Below, one piece after another: positions 8,731 through 16,721 of a DNA stretch of 64,000 nt. The position numbers and the translations under genes were made by a program. How positions within the stretch are numbered: the first letter of the stretch is position 1; each line of letters opens with the position of its first letter. The stretch is from Aerococcus sanguinicola (GTDB lineage Bacteria > Bacillota > Bacilli > Lactobacillales > Aerococcaceae). The stretch spans positions 558,001-622,000 of the forward strand of contig NZ_CP014160.1 of the NCBI RefSeq assembly GCF_001543145.1. The letters are read 5' to 3'. The notes beneath the pieces were generated by a model. The model was not told the DNA's origin, did not search any database, and saw only the letters and a list, made by a program, of their open reading frames with translations.

Positions 8731-9093
8731 CTAAGCCATCTCTTCATATCCCAATTCTTCTAAGCCTTGAGTGATTAAATCAACTATCTCAAACAAGCTA
8801 TCCACTGTCGATTGAACCAGCATAGCTGTTCTAGCCTGGTAAGTGACCTTATTCCCATCTACTCTGACATTCTGTAAATTTTTATGCTTGGGCAGGTGGT
8901 GGATCAATTCCTGCCGGCCGGGTGCCTGCCCATCCTTTGTCAGATGAAATATAATATCGTACGGCTGGCCAAAGTGCATCATGTCCACTAAGAGGCTATA
9001 GCCATTGACCCTAGCATAAATTAAACCTGTATCCTTTTCGACCGTATAGCGTTCGTCCTGACCAATCCGTTTCAAAACCTTCCCTAAGCGCAT
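8731..9093 (-). CDS. Hypothetical protein, 120 residues
   Basis: I do not recognise the family. The start is ATG 9093 with AAGGA 8 nt upstream. The protein has a basic N-terminus (MRLGKVLKRIGQDERY), a predicted alternating beta region (GLIYARVNGYSLLVDMMHFGQPYDIIFHL), a basic middle and an acidic helical C-terminus (IVDLITQGLEELGYEEMA). It has no signal peptide, membrane segment or cysteine. The gene has its own terminator and looks like a real soluble protein of unknown role. Confidence 0.55.
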   Translation of the reverse strand: MRLGKVLKRIGQDERYTVEKDTGLIYARVNGYSLLVDMMHFGQPYDIIFHLTKDGQAPGRQELIHHLPKHKNLQNVRVDGNKVTYQARTAMLVQSTVDSLFEIVDLITQGLEELGYEEMA

Positions 9094-9207
9094 AAAAACC
9101 ATCCTTTCCATGCCCATTAAGCGCTACCATGATCTCAAAAACTGCGTCCGAACTTTCCAGCTCTATTTTACCAAGAAAAGTTAAATTCACCTAGCCGATA
9201 GTCTTGA

Positions 9208-10281
9208 TCAATCCACCTTATAAAAGAAGGCATTGGGATCCCTAAAGTCTAGGCTCTGTCCCGCCCATAAGCGGTCCTGACTCATGTCAGATCCGTCATA
9301 AGTATCAGGAATCTTGGACTGGCCATTAGGGGTGTGTCCAGCGGGGATGACGATAAGCAGGGCGCCTGCAGCTATGGATTCACTCTTAGGACCAATTCCT
9401 AGTCTCACCGTGCCATCGGACATAGCCTCGCTATTATAAATAGTCAAGTCACCGTAGACAATATCTTCCGGAGTAAATTCAAAAGTTGTGCCATTTCCAT
9501 CCTGCCAAGTTCCGACCAGACTCGAGTAGTCCCCTTCCAGAATAGCGGACATGTCAAAACTACTTGCTGCGTCAGCTTGGTCAGCTGATTCGGCCAGCAC
9601 GACCTGGTCAATCCGCTGCCAGTCTAATTGGTCATAATCGATGGGAGTCCGACCTCCGGCAAAGTCATCTAGGGTGCTGATATCCCCTACCGAGTAGGTC
9701 CCCTCTTCGACTACCTCTTCTGTCAGCGTCTCAGGGTTGATGCGGAGAATTTGAGCTTCACCCTCTCCATGGGCAGAGTAGTGGTAGGAATCCAAGACCG
9801 TCCCATCTTGAAAAATATCGCTGGCTTGACGGAGGCCACCTGCACTAGCCGCGTAATTTCTTGCCAGTAGGGTCGGTTCTTGCCCACCCTTTAGATAGTA
9901 GAGGTCGCTATACTGGAGCTTGCCATCGTAGTCGGTGGCCGTCAGCAATTCATCCACCCCATTGCCGTCAATATCATAGAAGACGAAGTAATCTGGGCGG
10001 TTCTCTTCAGCCTGGGCCAGTTCCTGGAGGGTCAGACCGTAAGCTATCATATTGTCGACCTCTGGCTTAACAGCTGGTGCTTCTGACTTAGAGGAGGTCT
10101 GTTGACTGGAAGACGCTGTAGACGCTTCTTGACTGTTTGAGCTTGATGCAGTCGAAGAGACCTTCTCAGAAGCTGGCTCAGAGGAGGATTGATTGTTTGT
10201 TGATTGCTTGGTTGTGTTCTGGCAGGCGGCAAGCACCAAGCCAGTTGATAGGACAAGTGCCCATTGACTAAATTTTTTCAT
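9208..10281 (-). CDS. Surface lipoprotein with Ser/Thr-rich linker
   Basis: This 357-residue protein has a type II signal peptide ending in the lipobox LAAC at residues 17-20, so it is expected to be lipid-anchored outside the membrane. A stalk of about 50 residues rich in Ser, Thr, Gln and Ala follows. The folded part begins with a calcium-loop-like FYDIDGNGVDELL (near residue 100) of the kind seen in FG-GAP/VCBS repeats. The C-terminal part has no motif I can name. AAAGGAG lies 7 nt before the ATG. The function is unknown. Confidence 0.75.
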   Translation of the reverse strand: MKKFSQWALVLSTGLVLAACQNTTKQSTNNQSSSEPASEKVSSTASSSNSQEASTASSSQQTSSKSEAPAVKPEVDNMIAYGLTLQELAQAEENRPDYFVFYDIDGNGVDELLTATDYDGKLQYSDLYYLKGGQEPTLLARNYAASAGGLRQASDIFQDGTVLDSYHYSAHGEGEAQILRINPETLTEEVVEEGTYSVGDISTLDDFAGGRTPIDYDQLDWQRIDQVVLAESADQADAASSFDMSAILEGDYSSLVGTWQDGNGTTFEFTPEDIVYGDLTIYNSEAMSDGTVRLGIGPKSESIAAGALLIVIPAGHTPNGQSKIPDTYDGSDMSQDRLWAGQSLDFRDPNAFFYKVD

Positions 10282-10343
10282 AGCTAGACTCCTTTTTTAT
10301 TATTTGATCATAGCGACAAGAACAAGCTGCCTCGTCTGAATGG

Positions 10344-11069
10344 CTAGAATGAGAGGGGCAAGAAGGCGGCTAAAATCGCCAAGAAAACCGCCGGCAGCAT
10401 GTTAGCGACATTCAACTTCTTATCCCATAGCAGGTTGATTCCGATACAGAAGATGAGGATGGACCCGATCAGAGAGAGGTAATCCAGGGCCAAGTCGGTC
10501 ATAATCGGCGACAGTAAGCGGGCCAATAAGGTCACCCCGCCCTCCAGGACTAGAACCGGAATGACGGAGAAAACCGCCCCCTTGCCCATGGAAGAAGTGA
10601 GCACTGCAATGATTATGGCATCCAAAACGGACTTAATGGCCAGCATAGAATAGTCCCCTAAGAGGCCATCCTGGATTGCACCGACAATAGCCATGGCCCC
10701 AATAGAAACCGTCAGTGAAGCGCTAATAAAGGCTTCCACAAAGAGGGGATCCCTGCCATTGCCCGACTTCTTGTGGAGGAATTGGCCAAACTTCTCAAAA
10801 GCTTGGTCGATCCCCATCAATTCGCCAATCAGGCTGCCGAGCGCCAGGCAGAGAACCACCAGCATTGACCGTCCACTGACAATCTCTCCTCCTTGCAAGG
10901 TCAGCATCCCATCCATAGCTCCCGCAATGGCAATAAAGATCACGCTCACCCCAGAGGCCTTCTGAAGGGCCTCCTGCTGGTTGGGCTTAAACAGATTGCC
11001 TGCCAAGCCCCCAACCAGACCCCCGAGTAAGATTCCACCACAATTAATCACAGTCCCAAGCCCTACCAT
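10344..11069 (-). CDS. DUF554 (YdfK/YqgA) family membrane protein
   Basis: The 241 residues open with MVGLGTVINCGGILLGGLVGG, the hallmark of DUF554. About six membrane helices and the later block EAFISASLTVSIGAMAIVGA, also typical, follow. The family is widespread in Firmicutes and its transport or other role is unproven. GAGG lies 7 nt before the ATG. A -10-like TAAAAT lies upstream near 11115 on the minus strand. Confidence 0.85.
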   Translation of the reverse strand: MVGLGTVINCGGILLGGLVGGLAGNLFKPNQQEALQKASGVSVIFIAIAGAMDGMLTLQGGEIVSGRSMLVVLCLALGSLIGELMGIDQAFEKFGQFLHKKSGNGRDPLFVEAFISASLTVSIGAMAIVGAIQDGLLGDYSMLAIKSVLDAIIIAVLTSSMGKGAVFSVIPVLVLEGGVTLLARLLSPIMTDLALDYLSLIGSILIFCIGINLLWDKKLNVANMLPAVFLAILAAFLPLSF

Positions 11070-11291
11070 TTCATTTCCTCATTTCTTTCATTCGTTTTCA
11101 ATAGCTATTATTTTAGCATATTTATCATATAAAACTCATTTAATTTTAATGATAGCTTGGGCTATAATTCTAGTTTAGATGAGTAGGCTTGCAAATGAAG
11201 TATAGCATTATTTCTGCTCCCTAAAGCTGATCCTACCTGAATGGTCACAATAAGATCCTGAACGGCAAGAAAAGACTCCAGTTTCAACAAA

Positions 11292-11347
11292 AAAATCCCA
11301 GCTAGACCGGTGAGCTGTCCACTCAATCCATCTAGCCGGGATTTTTA
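11292..11347. terminator. Terminator-like hairpin
   Basis: AAAATCCCAGCTAGA pairs with TCTAGCCGGGATTTTT around a 22-nt loop. It lies in the 426-bp space between the DUF554 gene and the MetE-like gene; otherwise I see only promoter-like AT-rich sequence there. Confidence 0.6.
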
Positions 11348-11445
11348 ATCGTTATTTATTTTCAATACAGGTCCCTATAGCCGAAGAGCTTCCGTACAAA
11401 ATAATACAGAAAGGCCGGCTTCCATCCACCTACTAGAAATCCACT

Positions 11446-11484
11446 AAAAAAGCGAGAAATCCGCCGATGAATTTCTCGCTTTTT
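11446..11484 (-). terminator. Terminator of the MetE-like gene
   Basis: AAAAAGCGAGAAAT pairs with ATTTCTCGCTTTTT. It begins 12 bp after the stop codon at 11496. Confidence 0.88.
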
Positions 11485-11495
11485 GAACTTGTATC

Positions 11496-12686
11496 TTATG
11501 CGCCAAAGAATTTTTTGGCAATCTCTTGGCCTTGGTCGATCTTAGCCCATTGTTGGTCTTCGTTCAGTTCATTGCCGACATCACAGGAAGCAAATCCGCA
11601 TTGGTGGGAGAGGTAGAGCTTGTCTTTAGGGATGTATTGGCTAGCTTCTTCTAATAGCTTTAAGCAACGTTCCTCATCATCTAAAGATGAAGTCTTGGAA
11701 GAGAGGGCACCGAGCACCACTTCCACGCCTTCTTTTCCATCGAAAACCTTTAGCGCGGCTAAGGAACCTGCCCGGTCGTCATCCCACTCTAAGAAGTAAC
11801 GGTCATAGTGTTGTTGACTCAAGAAATAATCGGCGACTTCTTCATAAGTCCCCTCACCATTGGAGCGTGAGGCATAGTTGCCGCGGCAATTGTGGGTGTA
11901 AACTTTTAGCCCCAGTTCATGGGCATAATCTGTGACTGCATTATTCATATCCACTACGGCTTGGGCGAGAGCCTGGCGATTTTCACCTGACAAATCTAAA
12001 GCGGATAGGTTAGCATTTTCCGACCCATCACCGGCGAAGACCGACCAAATGGCATCATCCATCTGTAAAATTTCTGCTCCGTTTGCCGCGAATTCTTTGA
12101 CAAATTCTTGGTAGGCGCGGACTAAATCAGCTCTGAAGCTAGCATCATCATGATAGTACTTGCCTTCACCCACCACATCGTTAGATAAGAATTCACAATA
12201 AATCTGTGCAGGGGCTGGAATAGTGAATTTAATCTTCACATGAGCTCCGCTTGCTTTAACAATGGCTTGGAGGCGTTGGTATTGGGCAATAAAAGGGTGG
12301 TTCTTTCCAGATAATGGACCGTTAACAGCCAAACCAACGTCCTTACGGGTCTCAAAGGATTTGGCTTGTCCCTTTTCCCCTTCTTCGTGGAAGAAATAGC
12401 CCACTTCATTGATGTAGCGCTGAACACCGGACAGCCCCCAGGCAAAATCCAAATGCCAGAGCGACCGCCCTTGTTCCCCATCAGAAACCTCAGTCAGGCC
12501 GTGGTCAATTTGAGCTTGAACAGCCTTGGCTACTGCCTTGTCTTCAACTTCTTTATAACCCTCGAAGTCTTCATAGAATGGATAGGTGATATCATCACGT
12601 GTTTCAATTTCTTGGCGATACTTTAATAATTCGGGATCCCTTAATAAGGAACCGACCAATAAGAAGTGTTTTGAACTTTGCGTCAT
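11496..12686 (-). CDS. MetE-like cobalamin-independent methionine synthase family protein (YxjG/YxjH type)
   Basis: The 396 residues correspond to the C-terminal catalytic half of MetE only, as in the YxjG/YxjH proteins. Zinc ligands are visible: His and Cys in VYTHNCRGNY, the Glu in RYFLEWDD and the Cys in LSHQCGFASC. DGEQGR and FTIPAPAQIYC fit the folate/thiol site. The short enzymes of this family are thought to methylate homocysteine or related thiols, but the methyl donor is uncertain. GGGAG lies 9 nt upstream of ATG. I see no SAM riboswitch or T-box in the 200 bp before it. Confidence 0.85.
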   Translation of the reverse strand: MTQSSKHFLLVGSLLRDPELLKYRQEIETRDDITYPFYEDFEGYKEVEDKAVAKAVQAQIDHGLTEVSDGEQGRSLWHLDFAWGLSGVQRYINEVGYFFHEEGEKGQAKSFETRKDVGLAVNGPLSGKNHPFIAQYQRLQAIVKASGAHVKIKFTIPAPAQIYCEFLSNDVVGEGKYYHDDASFRADLVRAYQEFVKEFAANGAEILQMDDAIWSVFAGDGSENANLSALDLSGENRQALAQAVVDMNNAVTDYAHELGLKVYTHNCRGNYASRSNGEGTYEEVADYFLSQQHYDRYFLEWDDDRAGSLAALKVFDGKEGVEVVLGALSSKTSSLDDEERCLKLLEEASQYIPKDKLYLSHQCGFASCDVGNELNEDQQWAKIDQGQEIAKKFFGA

Positions 12687-12837
12687 TTTCGCTACTCCCT
12701 TTCTCAGTACCTAGGCAAGCTTGCCAGTCTTTTCAATAGCTTTATTATAAGCAAACCAGCTTTTTTCTGCCAATACCGATCGCATATAGCCGCCTATAGC
12801 CAGGAGCTATTGCCCAATATTGCTAGCCAGTAAAAAG

Positions 12838-12864
12838 AAAAAGCCCCAAAGCTGGAGCTTCTCC
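12838..12864 (-). terminator. Terminator of the SDR gene
   Basis: On the minus strand AAGCTCC pairs with GGGGCTT and is followed by TTTTTC. It lies 31 bp after the SDR stop codon. Confidence 0.7.
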
Positions 12865-12894
12865 CTTTCTAATAAATCTTAATGACTTTATACT

Positions 12895-13638
12895 TTAAAA
12901 AATCCCTTTAAAAGATGTATAGCCATCTTCGACCATCACATTCGTGCCATTGATCGCGCTGGCTTCTGGCAGGGTGAGGAGGTAGATAGCATTAGCAACT
13001 TCTTCAGGCTCGATGACCCGCTCTTTCATGTGCAAGCTATCGCCAAAGTCTTTAAGGTCGCCCCTCATCATGGAGGTATTCACCCAGCCTGGGGAAACCA
13101 TAAGAACGCGGACGCCATGGGGCCCTAGTTCTCTCGCAATGGCTTGAGTGGCCATCTTCACCCCACCCTTACTGGCGTGGTAACCGATATTTTCACCGTT
13201 AGCAAGGAAAGAACAGATCGACCCTACATTAATGATGCAACCCTGGCCCGCTTCCTTCATCTTCTGACCGGCTGCCTGGCAGAAACTAATGGTTCCCATC
13301 AAATTAATTTGAATAATTTGATTGATCAGCGATAAATCATAGTCTAAGAAGTCTCCACGCTCTCCCGTGATGCCTGCAACATTGACGAGGACATCCAAGC
13401 GTCCAAAAGCATCCAAAGCTTTGTCAACGGCTGCCTGGCACTGACTAGGGTCGGACACGTCACAGGCCACATGAAGGATCGAGTCAGTGTGTCCTAAGCT
13501 CTCTAAGGCTGCTTCGACTTGTTCTTCTTTGTCCACACTGGCTAGGACCAAGCGATAACCTTCTTGACTTAGCTTCTGAGCTGTTGCCAAACCAATACCA
13601 CTCGTTCCCCCGGTGATTATTGCTACTTTTTGCGTCAA
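12895..13638 (-). CDS. Short-chain dehydrogenase/reductase
   Basis: This 247-residue classical SDR has the cofactor motif TGGTSGIG near the N-terminus, the structural NVAG, Ser in INVGSICSF and the catalytic YHASKGG. The substrate is not inferable. The start is debatable: AAGGAG is 8 nt before a TTG at 13638 but only 2 nt before an ATG at 13644, so TTG is preferred. It is divergent from a LysR-type regulator at 13748 with about 110 bp between. This is the usual arrangement for a LysR protein and its target. Confidence 0.87.
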   Translation of the reverse strand: MTQKVAIITGGTSGIGLATAQKLSQEGYRLVLASVDKEEQVEAALESLGHTDSILHVACDVSDPSQCQAAVDKALDAFGRLDVLVNVAGITGERGDFLDYDLSLINQIIQINLMGTISFCQAAGQKMKEAGQGCIINVGSICSFLANGENIGYHASKGGVKMATQAIARELGPHGVRVLMVSPGWVNTSMMRGDLKDFGDSLHMKERVIEPEEVANAIYLLTLPEASAINGTNVMVEDGYTSFKGIF

Positions 13639-13747
13639 AATCATCACTCCTTCAGATTACTTATCTTTATTATAAGTGATATAATTGATCATAAATACTA
13701 TGAATAAACGATAACTTAATAAGCTTATCTTATCAGGAGGCGATCTT

Positions 13748-14671
13748 ATCTTTAACCACAAGCTCTCTTACTTCCTCGAAGTAGCCAAATATGAAAACAT
13801 GACCCAGGCAGCTAAGACTCTTAAGGTCAGCCAATCCGCCATCAGCCAGGCCATCCGTGATTTGGAAGACCAGCTCCAGGTCCCCCTCTTCTACCGCCGG
13901 GGCCGGCGTATCTTCCTGACCGACCAAGGCAGGACCTTCCAAGCCTATTGCCAAAGCGCTCGTAACCAGCTCCAAGTGGGCCAAGCGATTGTCAAGAATC
14001 AACGCTCCCTCCAAGAAGGTCAGCTCTCCCTTGCGATCACCCTGCCACATGTCTTCCCCGAATTAATCCACGACTTTTTGGAGCGCTATCCGGGCCTGAC
14101 GCTCAGCCAATATGACCTGAGCCACGAAGCAGCCCTCCACCAACTGACCCACTACCAATTGGATGTCGCGGTCACATCAGGCCCTGTCAAAGCCCCCGAA
14201 TTAATCAGCCAAGTTCTGCTCGAAGATGAGCTTTACCTAGCCCTAGCTCCCTCTCATCCGCTTCTTAGTAAAGACCAAATCAACCGCCAGGACCTGGAAG
14301 ACTTAGCCTTTGTGGGTCTCCATGACCACTACGCCTTTAGACAGCAGAGCGACCAATTTCTGGCCGACTTGGGCGTCCACATCCACCACCAGATCAGCGT
14401 TGATGACGCCGCCTCTATCCTGCGCTTGACTCAGACCGGACGCTACGCCTCACTCATCACCAGTATTTCCTTGCAGTATCCATCCCAGCAGCTCAGCTAC
14501 CTCCCTATCCAGCCCGGCAAGACCTTCCGCAAACTCCAGCTCGTCTACCGGTCCGACACCTACCCCCATCCCGTCCTCCACGCTTTTTTGGACTTTATCG
14601 GTCAATGGATCCAGCCCAAGCAGACCGCCAACAACCATCAAATCCTAGACGGCCACTTAGACCTTCACTAA
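13748..14671 (+). CDS. LysR-type transcriptional regulator (apparent AUC start)
   Basis: The winged-helix domain contains NMTQAAKTLKVSQSAISQAI and RRGRRIFLTDQG. The effector domain follows (SLAITLPHVFPELIHDFLERYPG). The first ATG in frame is at 13799, but it would cut the first helix. The frame upstream reads FNHKLSYFLEVAKYEN, the conserved LysR N-terminus. A perfect AGGAGG at 13735-13740 lies 7 nt before an in-frame ATC at 13748 and no ATG, GTG or TTG exists in between. Initiation at AUC, giving 307 residues, is the best fit. A start-codon mutation with weak expression is the alternative. It is divergent from the SDR gene, its likely target. Confidence 0.8.
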   Translation: MFNHKLSYFLEVAKYENMTQAAKTLKVSQSAISQAIRDLEDQLQVPLFYRRGRRIFLTDQGRTFQAYCQSARNQLQVGQAIVKNQRSLQEGQLSLAITLPHVFPELIHDFLERYPGLTLSQYDLSHEAALHQLTHYQLDVAVTSGPVKAPELISQVLLEDELYLALAPSHPLLSKDQINRQDLEDLAFVGLHDHYAFRQQSDQFLADLGVHIHHQISVDDAASILRLTQTGRYASLITSISLQYPSQQLSYLPIQPGKTFRKLQLVYRSDTYPHPVLHAFLDFIGQWIQPKQTANNHQILDGHLDLH

Positions 14672-14682
14672 GCCAAAGAAAA

Positions 14683-14714
14683 AAGAGCCCCTTCGTCCAA
14701 GGACTCTCTTAATA
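14683..14714. terminator. Terminator between convergent genes
   Basis: AAGAG-CCCTT pairs with AAGG-CTCTCTT, flanked by an A run on the left. It lies 12 bp after the LysR stop and serves both strands weakly. Confidence 0.5.
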
Positions 14715-14730
14715 AAACTACAAATTTGGC

Positions 14731-15855
14731 TTAGTCTTCTTTAAAACGTACCCCATTGGCCTTCAAGCGATCGATGGTAACCTTGCCTATGCCATCAATC
14801 AAGTAAACTTCCACTTCCATCTTTTCTTTGAAATCCTCAAGCGTTTCTAGACCTTCTGCTAGCAAGAGGCGCACATACTGGCTGGATATATTGGTGAATA
14901 TCCCTGTTCCTGCGAGTTTTTCCGCATTCCGATCAGCGTAACGATTCTTTTCCTTTCGAGCTTCTATATCTGCAAAATAATCCGAGTCAATCTCCTTTAA
15001 GATTTCCCTGAAGTGAAGATACAAGAGTCTGGATGGCAGATAGAGGGGGAACATTTCACGGAAGGCCATAGCCAAAGTCTGCTTCGAATTAGGACGGTAT
15101 GACTCCTCCGGTAATAAAAGATAGACCTTATATTCATTAAATCCCTCATCCGCAAAGAAGTCAACAATTGTCGGGTTAAGTTGATACAATTCTTTGATCC
15201 GGTGCTTAGCCAAATTGAAATCTCTTTCTAGAATCAGACTAGTCGGCAGATAGACCAGCATCTGGTCATCTGAGGGATATCTTTTGAAGAAGTTCCTCAC
15301 TTTCTTATGTTGGAAGCTATTAACATAAAGCGCCATTAACTTGTAGCGGACGCCCATATTATCATTAGGGTTGTAGCGGAGGATATGCTTGGCAATTTTT
15401 TCCGCTTCTTCCATAAATAAGCCTCTAGTATAACAATCTAAGAGGATATTTTGGGCGCGGAAATAGGGGCGATTAGTCACAAAACTATAGCCGGATTCTT
15501 TAATATCCTGGCGGTGGGCCTTGAAATAGGCATCAGCCTTGGCTTGGATCATCGGTATGACTTCAAAGTCTTCGAATTGGTCGAGCGCCCAAGCACAATA
15601 AATATCCAAATTATCTGGATCGAGATCATGGGCTTCTTCTAACCAGACTGACCGCTGATCCTCGTCATCCGTATACATGGCGACCTCAAATTAGTCCTGC
15701 GCCCGACTAGTGTCATCCTCATCAAAGGACAACAAGCCCGCATTAAGCAAGGCAATCGCCTAGTCCATTGCTTCATCAATACTATCGAAGTCCCCACCAT
15801 GCTGGTCAAGGAATTTCTGGATATTTCTAAAAACGCGTTCCCTATCTAAATACAT
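14731..15855 (-). pseudogene. TPR-type protein gene with two in-frame stop codons
   Basis: From ATG 15855 (AAGG about 8 nt upstream) the frame reads MYLDRERVFRNIQKFLDQ and carries on to TAA at 14731, 374 codons in all, but is broken by TAG at 15760-15762 (codon 32) and TAA at 15691-15693 (codon 55). No base is lost: the frame is the same before, between and after the stops. The uninterrupted 3' part from ATG 15678 encodes 315 residues with TPR-like helical pairs and a C-terminal helix-hairpin-helix (LIDGIGKVTIDRLKANG). A GAGG 5 nt before ATG 15678 could allow this part to be translated alone. Related proteins are tetratricopeptide proteins of unknown role. Confidence 0.75.
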
Positions 15856-15990
15856 CTCTTCACCTTCTCTAGTTTGATTGATTTTTTGTTTCAGTGACAT
15901 ATTTTTACTTTTAATCGCTTAGGCTATAAGTAGTGGACTGCCCCAAAAAAGCTTGGATTTTGGGAAGTACTACAAATTTTTCTTAACTAG

Positions 15991-16344
15991 CTATTGATAG
16001 TCATCTACCAGATCAAATAACAATTTATAGCGATGAATAATACCTTTAAATTCATTTGGCTTAGCTCGTTCAATGAAATCTGCTTGACTGACTTGACGGT
16101 GATAAAGATCAAGAGCCTTTGATTGATCTAAAAGAACTTTACCCTTGATATGTTCAGTTTCTTGAAGCTCATAATAGGCTGGATAATTTCGTTTAGTTGT
16201 TGAGATAGGCGCAACGATTGCCATGCGACTCGTCTTGAAGATAAGATCATGACTCAATACAATAGCTGGGCGACTACTTCTCTGCTCGTGTCCGATACTT
16301 GGATTAAAATTAACATAAAAAATATCTCCCTGCCGCATCACCAT
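15991..16344 (-). CDS. mazF: MazF/PemK-type toxin, mRNA interferase
   Basis: The protein of 117 residues is the usual length of MazF. RQGDIFYVNFNPSIGHEQRSS is the conserved beta strand with the catalytic Arg. It is followed by RPAIVLSHD and APISTTKRNYP, which also bears family signature residues. MazF enzymes cut single-stranded RNA at short motifs. Start candidates are ATG 16344 (GGAG 10 nt upstream) and ATG 16338, which overlaps the antitoxin stop as TGATG. Either way translation is coupled to mazE. Confidence 0.88.
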   Translation of the reverse strand: MVMRQGDIFYVNFNPSIGHEQRSSRPAIVLSHDLIFKTSRMAIVAPISTTKRNYPAYYELQETEHIKGKVLLDQSKALDLYHRQVSQADFIERAKPNEFKGIIHRYKLLFDLVDDYQ

Positions 16345-16580
16345 TCGAGCTCTTCTCCCACTGCTGGCCCCCAATCCATCTCTTCTTCATAAGTGAAAGA
16401 TGTCTTGTAATCAGCAAATAATTCCTGAATCGTCTCTGCTTCCTTAGGCTTAATCACTAAGCTTTGATCTTTGATTTCGAGTGAGAGCACTTGGTTATTC
16501 TTTAAATCGAGTTGTTTAACTATAGTTGATGGAATTCTGATCGCCTTTGAATTCCCCCATTGAGCAAGTTTGGTTTGCAT
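16338..16580 (-). CDS. mazE: MazE-type antitoxin
   Basis: The 80 residues begin with the AbrB/SpoVT-like swapped-hairpin domain (LAQWGNSKAIRIPSTIVKQL), the DNA-binding fold of MazE. A C-terminal acidic tail (YEEEMDWGPAVGEELEW) follows that would wrap the toxin. GAGGAGGGG lies 5 nt before the ATG. It overlaps mazF by a few bases. Such antitoxins repress their own operon; a perfect palindrome upstream (16622-16635) is the likely operator. Confidence 0.9.
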   Translation of the reverse strand: MQTKLAQWGNSKAIRIPSTIVKQLDLKNNQVLSLEIKDQSLVIKPKEAETIQELFADYKTSFTYEEEMDWGPAVGEELEW

Positions 16581-16621
16581 ACTATCCCCTCCTCAAGCCT
16601 ATTTTATCAAATGACTATCTA

Positions 16622-16635
16622 AATGTATATACATT
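16622..16635. promoter_or_regulatory. Candidate MazE operator
   Basis: The perfect 14-bp palindrome AATGTATATACATT lies 42 bp before mazE, within the region where its promoter must be (AT-rich, TTTGATAAAAT downstream). Confidence 0.5.
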
Positions 16636-16721
16636 AGGCCTTTTGACATGCATTTCAATATGGTTTTCTCTTGTATATCTCCTAAGAAACGCTAAGCTAG
16701 ATTCAGTTAATAAAAGCTGTC

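Noticed and set aside
12690..12890. SAM riboswitch or T-box before the MetE-like gene
   Set aside because: No conserved core of either; the hairpin there is the terminator of the SDR gene.
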